NCBI GenBank assembly: GCA_023416585.1
Contig: JAEZHM010000123.1
Coordinates: forward strand, 1-35,277
DNA from: Bacillota bacterium
Lineage (GTDB): Bacteria; Bacillota; Clostridia; Christensenellales; Aristaeellaceae
DNA: 35,277 nt
Direction of reading: 5' to 3'
Part shown: positions 8,638 to 14,332 of the stretch, piece after piece
How the letters are laid out: each line of letters opens with the position of its first letter
Position numbering within the stretch: position 1 is the stretch's first letter
Made by a program: the position numbers and the translations under genes
Notes under the pieces: generated by a model
Told to the model about the DNA's origin: nothing
The model's database searches: none
Seen by the model: only the letters and a program-made list of their open reading frames with translations

Positions 8638-9288
8638 TTATCGCTTACACAAGCAATGTAATACTATCCCATCTTCGGGCTTATATATTTCTCCCTGTTC
8701 ACAAAGCATAATAGAAAATCCTACATCTTCAGCATATCTTGTAAGTTCTTCAGGCATAAATGTTTCCCAATAAATTTCGGCATTGGCATATGGATAAAAC
8801 TTTCTGCCGTTCATGTATTGCTTATAATTTTCTATCTCAAATGTGTAATCATGACCTGAGAAACTTAGCAATCCACCCTTTTTAAGAACACGTTTGCACT
8901 CATTCAGGAAATCGTTCCTATATGCTGCACCATGCATTATGCCAAATGTCTGCGCCCATATAATGACTACTTCAAATGAACCATCATCAAATGGTAACGT
9001 ATGTCCATCATATTTCAAGTACGGAATATCATAACATTTTTGCATGGATAATTGCGTGACTTGTTTTATTACTTCTTCTGATATATCAATGCCTATGATA
9101 GAAAATCCCATGTCGGAAAGTGCAAATGCCTCTCTTCCCATTCCACAGCCGACATCAAGAATTTTTGCTTCTTTAGGGAAAAAGCCGACGACTGCCTGTT
9201 CCCATTTTTTTAGACTCCCTTTGTCCCAATGAACCATCTCATCTACATTTTTCTTATCCTCATACCACTGGCGCACGATATCCCTCAT
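8638..9288 (-). CDS. Class I SAM-dependent methyltransferase
   Basis: A 216-residue Rossmann-fold methyltransferase. Motif I is ILDVGCGMGREAFAL (about residues 43-57), followed by GFSIIGIDISEEVI (acidic residue that holds the SAM ribose) and a post-II strand FEVVIIWAQTFGIMHG. The family (Methyltransf_11/25 type) modifies many small molecules; the acceptor is unknown. The start is supported by GAGGTG before the ATG at 9288. The 39-base element at 9305-9343 lies 17 bases upstream, as for the VOC gene. Confidence 0.88.
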   Translation of the reverse strand: MRDIVRQWYEDKKNVDEMVHWDKGSLKKWEQAVVGFFPKEAKILDVGCGMGREAFALSDMGFSIIGIDISEEVIKQVTQLSMQKCYDIPYLKYDGHTLPFDDGSFEVVIIWAQTFGIMHGAAYRNDFLNECKRVLKKGGLLSFSGHDYTFEIENYKQYMNGRKFYPYANAEIYWETFMPEELTRYAEDVGFSIMLCEQGEIYKPEDGIVLHCLCKR

Positions 9289-9304
9289 GATATATTCACC
9301 TCAA

Positions 9305-9343
9305 ATAATCTTAAGTTCAAAACAACCTGACAAATTCCTGTTT
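9305..9343 (-). promoter_or_regulatory. 39-base upstream element, copy B
   Basis: Matches 2673-2711 at 32 of 39 positions without gaps and has nearly the same distance to the downstream start codon. It contains TGACAAATTCCTGTTT on the plus strand. Meaning unknown; see findings. Confidence 0.5.
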
Positions 9344-9373
9344 TTAGTTATAGATTATCTTTTAGTAACGCGC

Positions 9374-9760
9374 CTATTTCTTAGTGTTGTCCATTTGATG
9401 AATTCTTTCTTCCGGGAAACAATCTTCAATGTCGGCTATTACGAAATTGTGGGTATACAGTTCCTTCGCATCTATAGTTGCAAGATACTCATCTATGATT
9501 TTTCGATCAATCGTAATTTTACCGCTACCCGCCCAGTGGCGATCACATCCGTCTTTTTTGATGCCGGAGATCCAATACTCCTCTCCGCTTTCGACATCAT
9601 AATAATTTCCGCTAATTCCGTTGTATTTTCTGAGTGCCTTATTATTGAAATAGATGGTGGTCCCGCTTCTTGATTTTTTGACCTTGCCAATCCATGCCGG
9701 GCCATTGTCTGAATAGCCTGTTTTCAGTTCGATGTATTTGATCTCAAATGGAGAAGACGT
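9374..9760 (-). CDS. Small conserved protein apparently starting at ACG
   Basis: The minus strand encodes 127 residues after the proposed start, with convincing protein character: FEIKYIELKTGYSDNGPAW, then NGISGNYYDVESGEEYW, then DGCDRHWAGSGKITIDRKI. From memory, similar small Firmicutes proteins occur and are sometimes mislabelled as deoxyxylulose-phosphate synthase; the function is not known. An excellent AAGGAGGT lies directly upstream, but the codons at the proper spacing are ACG ACG (9763-9758). An in-frame TAG sits at 9781-9779 and no ATG, GTG or TTG occurs near the start. Either ACG is used, or a start ATG mutated to ACG, or there is a sequence error. The second ACG, seven bases after the site, is chosen. 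Confidence 0.65.
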   Translation of the reverse strand, partial: TSSPFEIKYIELKTGYSDNGPAWIGKVKKSRSGTTIYFNNKALRKYNGISGNYYDVESGEEYWISGIKKDGCDRHWAGSGKITIDRKIIDEYLATIDAKELYTHNFVIADIEDCFPEERIHQMDNTKK

Positions 9761-9885
9761 CGTTTTACCTCCTTCCGACTAAGACCAATATGAATTGCAT
9801 GCCAGGAATTTTGGCATTATGAATATATAACAGGAACGTTGTAAGTGATGCTTGAGATACATTGCGGCTGAATCTGTGATTGACC

Positions 9886-10347
9886 TTAAAGAGATTTAAG
9901 TCCATCATACAAATCATTGAAACTTTTCATGGACCTGCATCTGCCATAAGACAGATTCTTGTTTGCGCCAAACGAACCTATGTAACATTTGGTCAGTTCT
10001 TCCACGGTTTGCTCCAGCATGGTCATGAACTGAGTATAAATCGTATCGTACGCCGGGCTGTCCTTTTGATAATGACCGTCGATCAAGCCTTCTGTCAGCT
10101 GATCCAGCGGATAGAGCTTCAAATGCAGCAGTTCGTGAACGATTACCTCCTCCAGGTTTTCTTGCTTGGGATTCAGGCAATTCAGCATCAGAATGGCTTT
10201 TCTGTCATCGCAATCGACCTTGAAATCACCTGTTTTCCGGAAAATTGGATCATGGACCAGTTCAAGCTTTATATCCCAATTGTTTTTCAGCCTGAGGATA
10301 TCGATCCATTTGGCAAATAGTTCATTGATTTCTTGTTCGAACAGCAT
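9886..10347 (-). CDS. Putative zinc metalloprotease-like protein (HExxH)
   Basis: A 153-residue protein with VIVHELLHLKL (about residues 68-78), a HExxH zinc-binding motif inside a predicted helix, as in small SprT-like or ImmA-like peptidases. The third zinc ligand is not obvious; Glu in QLTEGLIDGHY or EQTVEELTKC are candidates. No signal peptide. The family is not recognised. The start ATG abuts the stop of the upstream acetyltransferase gene (TGAATG), and GGAGG lies seven bases before it, inside that gene, so the two are translationally coupled. Confidence 0.75.
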   Translation of the reverse strand: MLFEQEINELFAKWIDILRLKNNWDIKLELVHDPIFRKTGDFKVDCDDRKAILMLNCLNPKQENLEEVIVHELLHLKLYPLDQLTEGLIDGHYQKDSPAYDTIYTQFMTMLEQTVEELTKCYIGSFGANKNLSYGRCRSMKSFNDLYDGLKSL

Positions 10348-10836
10348 TCAGCTACCTCCGTACAAAATTGGTATTTGCAGGCCTGATGTCACGACACTTG
10401 TTGCAAGAAAGATCATATTCCAATTGCAAGCTGAGATATAAAGCTTCTTTGCATGGAGATCAATCGCTTTCTCTGAGATGACCACAAAAAGTCTACCGCC
10501 TATACCCTTATTCCGGTATCCATATGAAACGATCAGCAGATTCAGATTCACATACTGGTCTTGAGATCCGAATAGTTTTCCATCAATCGCGGCAAATCCG
10601 ATAAGTTTTTGTTCATCAAAGGCACCCATTATTATGCCGCCTTGTTCTAAAAGCCGAGAAAAGTAGCCAATTGCCCATGCTTTTTTGTTCTCATCCCATT
10701 GTCTGGTATATAGTACATCTTTCAATATCCATTCAATTGCATCCCTTCTCCAGCGTTGGGTAACTTCTTGATATCTATCGAAATAAGTTAGCATATCGGG
10801 TCGAATGCTCAATATCGTAAGCTGTTTTACTTCCAT
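10348..10836 (-). CDS. GNAT-family acetyltransferase with altered C-terminus
   Basis: A 162-residue GNAT protein with an intact acetyl-CoA loop, SYGYRNKGIGGRLF (RNKGIG), and the strand AKKLYISACN. After ISACN the annotated frame reads WNMIFLATSVVTSG, which is unlike GNAT proteins. A neighbouring frame through the same DNA reads LQLEYDL, which resembles the usual end (QLEY.L) of this branch. About 25-30 codons that normally hold motif B (SAVETQAFY-like) seem to be missing, so an internal out-of-frame deletion is likely and activity is doubtful. Start: GAGAGG five bases before the ATG at 10836. Coupled to the HExxH gene. Confidence 0.75.
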   Translation of the reverse strand: MEVKQLTILSIRPDMLTYFDRYQEVTQRWRRDAIEWILKDVLYTRQWDENKKAWAIGYFSRLLEQGGIIMGAFDEQKLIGFAAIDGKLFGSQDQYVNLNLLIVSYGYRNKGIGGRLFVVISEKAIDLHAKKLYISACNWNMIFLATSVVTSGLQIPILYGGS

Positions 10837-10928
10837 AACAACCTCTCAAATTGGATTTTGACGCTATAGTCCATGTGTGAAAAAGCAATATGTAAGCCGC
10901 AATTACACAATGGGATAAGATAAGCCAG

Positions 10929-11073
10929 CCAAAAGCCTTCCCATTGAGGGGAAGGTGCCAACGAAGGAGGCGGATGAGGTGTAGCTGCTGCAAGCCGCGT
11001 TATATCTTCACTGCCTCCCAACACCTCAACCGGCGCTGGCGCGCCACCTTCCCCTCAAGGGGAAGGCTTTTGG
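10929..11073. mobile_element. MITE-like element with 29-bp terminal inverted repeats
   Basis: A 145-bp element bounded by 29-base inverted repeats (10929-10957 and 11045-11073) that differ at a single position. Each repeat is itself partly palindromic (CCTTCCC..GAGGGGAAGG). Inside, GAGGTGT and ACACCTC extend the pairing, so nearly the whole element can fold on itself. There is no coding capacity. No clear target duplication was found at its flanks. It lies between the small membrane-protein gene and the GNAT gene. The rest of 10837-11144 holds only one copy of the recurrent 16-nt motif (11107-11122) and a degenerate one (10840-10859). Confidence 0.7.
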
Positions 11074-11144
11074 AAGCATTTCTTGCCACCTGATACATTT
11101 ACAACCCGACAAATTCCAATTTATCAATCATGAACTATATTTCA

Positions 11145-11387
11145 TTATTTGACATCACTGTTTTCTTTCTTTGCTTCCAGGTACATTCTTTTATCCTGGT
11201 GCTGCTCAATGATTAAAAGGAGAATCAGCACTGCAAGCAGCAGTCCTAAAAAAGCCAAAAGAACAATGGAAATAACATCAGCGCCAAGCCAATGTGCTAC
11301 TAAGCCTGCCAGGGTCAGCATGCCCATGATTTTGAGGATGATTGTTCCCGGCTCCAGCATGTTCAATTTGCAGCGCGGCTCCCACAT
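11145..11387 (-). CDS. Small membrane protein, hypothetical
   Basis: An 80-residue protein with two hydrophobic stretches (about residues 15-35, TIILKIMGMLTLAGLVAHWL, and 38-60, ISIVLLAFLGLLLAVLILLL) and a charged cytoplasmic-type tail rich in Lys/Glu. It is probably a two-span inner-membrane protein. An AAGGTG site lies upstream of the ATG at 11387, but the spacing is long and an internal ATG at residue 10 is an alternative start. An extended -10 promoter at 11442-11434 supports expression. Family not recognised; moderate confidence that it is real. Confidence 0.5.
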   Translation of the reverse strand: MWEPRCKLNMLEPGTIILKIMGMLTLAGLVAHWLGADVISIVLLAFLGLLLAVLILLLIIEQHQDKRMYLEAKKENSDVK

Positions 11388-11433
11388 TGCTTTTCATCAC
11401 CTTAAAGAATACCAATTTTCTCCTGCCTTACAT

Positions 11434-11442
11434 ATTATAGCA
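11434..11442 (-). promoter_or_regulatory. Extended -10 promoter of the small membrane protein
   Basis: On the minus strand the sequence TGC-TATAAT is a perfect extended -10. No good -35 is seen, as is common for this promoter class. The start of transcription would be near 11427, about 40 bases before the ATG. Confidence 0.5.
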
Positions 11443-11649
11443 TATGGCTAAATCATGATTTTACTTGAGGCTGAATGAAGCTTTGATGAGTCATTATACT
11501 AGAAATGTGGCCGGTTCTACAAGATGCGTAAAAAGCGCTTACCGCCTTAAGAAGCAAAGTTGCATCCCTGGCTGTGCTATTGCGGCAATAATTTCAGGCA
11601 TCATGATGCTTCTCCGCCGGGAAACCGCATAATTCCTTTGTTTTTGCTC

Positions 11650-11678
11650 TTGTATTCTCCTTCCAGCCATGGTATACT
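11650..11678 (+). promoter_or_regulatory. Candidate promoter of the rimP-nusA-infB operon
   Basis: TTGTAT (11650-11655), a 17-base spacer, and an extended -10 TGG-TATACT (11670-11678). Transcription would begin near 11685, giving a leader of about 260 nt before rimP. The region 11443-11649 shows nothing else that I can assign. Confidence 0.6.
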
Positions 11679-11731
11679 GAAACGCAGGCAGACAATCACC
11701 GTCATGACTTTTTGAAAGAAGGGTGTAATCG

Positions 11732-11884
11732 AAAGAGTGGGTATTGCTTGATTCTATCCTACAATCTGCGGGCAGCGACTTGTTTCTTTAGCGGCCTTCC
11801 AGGCAAAGAGCCGAAGGAAGATCTGAAACAAGTGGCATCCTGTTTTTTGAGGATGGGACAATAAGCAATAAGGGTCCACTCTTT
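11732..11884 (+). promoter_or_regulatory. Structured 5' leader RNA of the rimP operon
   Basis: The 5' leader folds into one closed domain. P1: AAAGAGTGG (11732-11740) pairs with CCACTCTTT (11876-11884), 9 bp. P2: TATTGCTT (11742-11749) pairs with AAGCAATA (11863-11870), 8 bp. Inside are a hairpin CATCC/GGATG (11836-11840 with 11851-11855) and a long arm ACTTGTTTC/GAAACAAGT (11778-11786 with 11825-11833), 9 bp, which encloses CTTCC/GGAAG (11796-11800 with 11816-11820). Leaders are known before rimP and nusA operons in several bacteria, where they control early transcription or processing; whether this is a known class cannot be told here. After P1 comes TTCTGTT, a poor terminator tail. Confidence 0.65.
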
Positions 11885-11947
11885 TCTGTTGCCTAAATGA
11901 CTTTATTCCATACGACCAAACCGTTTCACCGGCCGCAAGGAGAGACC

Positions 11948-12427
11948 ATGAACAAGGCAGATATAGCCGCCACCGTGCTTCCCATCAGCCAGAAGCTTTC
12001 GCAGGAGCTGGGATACGAGCTGGTGGAGGTGGCACTGGACAAGGAGCCTGCTGGAAAATACCTGCGCATCTACCTGGATAAGCCGGAAGGCATAACCCTT
12101 ACCGATTGTGAAACCTTTCACCGCAGGGTACAGCCGCTCATTGAACACCTGGATTACGATTTTTTGGAGGTTTGCTCTCCCGGGCTGGACCGGCCCATCA
12201 AAACCCCGGAAGACTTTCAGCGGAACGAAGGGGAAGAGGTGGAGGTTCGCCTGTTCAAGCCGGTGGACGGCGCGAAAATATTTCAGGGTACGCTGGCGGG
12301 CCTTACAGAGGGCCAGGTGCTGCTGGATACGGCGCAGGGTCGCAGGGAGTTTTCCCAAAAGTCCGTCGCCGTTGTAAAACGTCTTGTATCCCTGGAGGGG
12401 ATTAATGACGTGGATTTGGGTGAATGA
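11948..12427 (+). CDS. rimP: Ribosome maturation factor RimP
   Basis: A 159-residue RimP. It binds free 30S subunits and helps pseudoknot folding and S12/S19 assembly. Visible features: N-terminal alpha/beta domain with LGYELVEVALDKEPAGKYLRIYLDKPEGITLTDCE, then VCSPGLDRPIKTPEDFQR, the linker typical of the family, then an SH3-like C-terminal domain (KIFQGTLAGLTEGQVLLD). The length is normal. The ATG at 11948 has AAGGAGA four to five bases upstream. It is the first gene of the nine-gene operon, after a long folded leader. Confidence 0.95.
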   Translation: MNKADIAATVLPISQKLSQELGYELVEVALDKEPAGKYLRIYLDKPEGITLTDCETFHRRVQPLIEHLDYDFLEVCSPGLDRPIKTPEDFQRNEGEEVEVRLFKPVDGAKIFQGTLAGLTEGQVLLDTAQGRREFSQKSVAVVKRLVSLEGINDVDLGE

Positions 12428-12472
12428 AAAAGCAAGATGACATTATTACCAATGGAAGGCGGGATGCATCCC

Positions 12473-13612
12473 ATGAAATCGGAAATCGTTGAAGCGGCAA
12501 GAGCGTTGGCCCGGGAAAAAGGCATTGACGAGGAAATGCTGTTCTCTACCATTGAAGAGGCCATGAAAACGGCCTATAAAAAGAACATGCCTAAAAATAC
12601 GCCGGTTCCGGCCAATCTCAGCGTCCACATCAACCGCACCAGCGGGCAGGAGCAGGTATTGGCCCGCAAAGTAGTGGTGGAGCAGGTGGAAGAGCCGAAC
12701 AATCAGATTTCCCTGTCGGAAGCTCACCGCATCCGTTCGGATTACCAGCTGGGCGACATCGCCGAGGTGGATGTGACTCCCCAGGGTTTCCTGCGTGTGG
12801 CTGCTCAGGCGGCCAAGCAGGTGATCGTGCAGCGTATTCGGGAGGCCGAGCGCGGCAAGGTATACGAGGAGTTTATTGAAAAGGAAAATGAGATTTTAAC
12901 CGCCATTGTGCAGCGCGTGGAATTAAAGGCCGTATACGTGGAACTGGGCCGTACCGAGGGCGTGCTGGAAGCCGGCGAATTCATGCCCAATGAAGAATAC
13001 CATGTGAACGACCATATCAAGGTTTACGTACTTCAGGTGCAGCGCAGCGGCCATGAGGGAATCCGCGGACCGCAGGTAAGGGTCAGCCGCATCCATCCGG
13101 GTCTTGTCAAGCGCCTGTTTGAAATGGAAGTGCCCGAGATCGCCGCGGGTGTCGTGCAGATCAAGTCCATCGCCCGCGAGGCAGGCAGCCGCACGAAGAT
13201 GGCCGTTTCCTCCTCCGACGCGGTGATCGATCCCGTAGGCGCCTGCGTGGGCCAGCGGGGCAGCCGTGTGGACAAAGTGGTGGAGGAACTGAAAAACGAG
13301 AAGATCGACATCATCAAGTGGTCGCCGGACCCCGCAGAGTTTGTGGCCAACGCACTCAATCCTGCCCACGTTTTAAGCGTGTTTGTGGCGGAGCGGGAAA
13401 AGGCCTGCCGTGTGGTGGTGCCGGATAACCAGCTTTCCCTGGCTATCGGCAAGGAAGGTCAAAACGCCCGGCTGGCTGCCAAGCTGACCGGTTGGAAGAT
13501 CGACATCAAGTCCCAGTCCCAGGCGGCGGAATTGATGGCCCTGCCTGTAGAGGAGGTGCCTCCCTATGAGGAGGAAGCTCTTGAGCCAATGGATGACGAC
13601 GACACCCTGTAA
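12473..13612 (+). CDS. nusA: Transcription termination/antitermination factor NusA
   Basis: A 379-residue NusA that binds RNA polymerase and nascent RNA and modulates pausing, termination and antitermination. Order: N-terminal polymerase-binding domain (1-120, KSEIVEAARALAREKGI), S1 domain (about 130-195, with VELGRTEGVLEAGEFMPNE), KH1 and KH2 (VDPVGACVGQRGSRV-type loop IDPVGACVGQRGSR at about 250, and SLAIGKEGQNARLAAKLTGW at about 325), then an acidic tail. It lacks the C-terminal acidic repeats of enterobacteria, as usual in Firmicutes. Start choice: ATG 12473 gives the standard N-terminus; ATG 12464 and 12452 are in frame and possible, because the GGAAGGCGGG site lies between them. Confidence 0.93.
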   Translation: MKSEIVEAARALAREKGIDEEMLFSTIEEAMKTAYKKNMPKNTPVPANLSVHINRTSGQEQVLARKVVVEQVEEPNNQISLSEAHRIRSDYQLGDIAEVDVTPQGFLRVAAQAAKQVIVQRIREAERGKVYEEFIEKENEILTAIVQRVELKAVYVELGRTEGVLEAGEFMPNEEYHVNDHIKVYVLQVQRSGHEGIRGPQVRVSRIHPGLVKRLFEMEVPEIAAGVVQIKSIAREAGSRTKMAVSSSDAVIDPVGACVGQRGSRVDKVVEELKNEKIDIIKWSPDPAEFVANALNPAHVLSVFVAEREKACRVVVPDNQLSLAIGKEGQNARLAAKLTGWKIDIKSQSQAAELMALPVEEVPPYEEEALEPMDDDDTL

Positions 13613-13627
13613 CAAAGGAGCGGTGCC

Positions 13628-13939
13628 ATGAAGCCTCGGAAGATCCCCATGCGCATGTGTGTGGGCTGCCGTGAGATGAAGCCGAAAAAAGAACTGATCC
13701 GGGTAGTAAAGAGGCCCACGGGGGAAATTGCCCTGGACAATACGGGCAAAATGCCGGGCCGGGGCGCGTATGTATGCCGCAGCCAGGTTTGCCTCACAAA
13801 AGCCATCAAGCAAAAGCAGCTGGACAGGGCGCTGGAGCACAAGCTGGAGGATGATGTGGTGGCTCAGCTTCGAACCATGCTGGAAAGCTTGCCGCCGGCA
13901 CCGCCCGATATACCAGAACCGGAGGAACAGCCTTCATGA
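13628..13939 (+). CDS. rnpM: RNase P modulator RnpM (YlxR)
   Basis: A 103-residue member of the YlxR/DUF448 family, recently described in Bacillus as a modulator of RNase P (RnpM). Visible are MCVGCREMKPKKELIRVVK (a CxxC pair and a basic patch for RNA) and GRGAYVCRSQVCL, the typical second cysteine loop. A Pro-rich tail follows. AAGGAGCGG precedes the ATG at 13628. Its stop overlaps the ylxQ start by four bases (ATGA), so the two are translationally coupled. Confidence 0.93.
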   Translation: MKPRKIPMRMCVGCREMKPKKELIRVVKRPTGEIALDNTGKMPGRGAYVCRSQVCLTKAIKQKQLDRALEHKLEDDVVAQLRTMLESLPPAPPDIPEPEEQPS

Positions 13940-14268
13940 CGGAAGCAGCACCCGATTTTGACAAAATGGCCGGATATATCGGCCTGGCAGTCCGCGCCGG
14001 GCAGGCCGTGACCGGCGAAGGTGCTTGCGTTGCGGCCATCCGGGCGGGCAAGGCCGCAGTGGCGATGCTGGACAGCGACGCTTCCGAGAACGCCGTTAAG
14101 CGGTTCACGGATGCATGCGCCCACCACCGGGTGCCTCTTATCAAGCTTCCGCCGGAGCTTATGCAAAAAGCGGCGGGAAAGCCTGGGCGGATGGCCATGG
14201 TCATGGCTCCTGGCGGACTTGCTTCAAAAGTGCTGGAATGCATGGGGAGCATAACGGAAAACAACTGA
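13936..14268 (+). CDS. ylxQ: L7Ae-like ribosomal protein YlxQ
   Basis: A 110-residue L7Ae/L30e/S12e-fold protein, a kink-turn RNA binder. Hallmarks: AGYIGLAVRAGQAVTGEGACVAAIRAGKA and VAMLDSDASENAVKRFTDAC, then HHRVPLIKL. It sits between rnpM and infB as in Bacillus and is translationally coupled to rnpM. It probably binds structured RNA on the ribosome or RNase P; its exact role is uncertain. The C-terminus is slightly longer than usual. Confidence 0.88.
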   Translation: MTEAAPDFDKMAGYIGLAVRAGQAVTGEGACVAAIRAGKAAVAMLDSDASENAVKRFTDACAHHRVPLIKLPPELMQKAAGKPGRMAMVMAPGGLASKVLECMGSITENN

Positions 14269-14332
14269 TATTCAAGGATTTATCATTTTCTTACTTTCTT
14301 GTATGGATTAAATGCGGGGGTGCAAGCGTTTC

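Noticed and set aside
9287..9673. A 128-codon plus-strand frame opposite the ACG-start gene
   Set aside because: The minus strand gives the convincing protein with a perfect ribosome site; the plus-strand reading is hydrophobic noise.
2673..11122. Integron-type cassette array with attC sites
   Set aside because: The shared motif lacks paired GTTRRRY/RYYYAAC core sites and there is no integrase in view; copies often sit at gene starts rather than ends.
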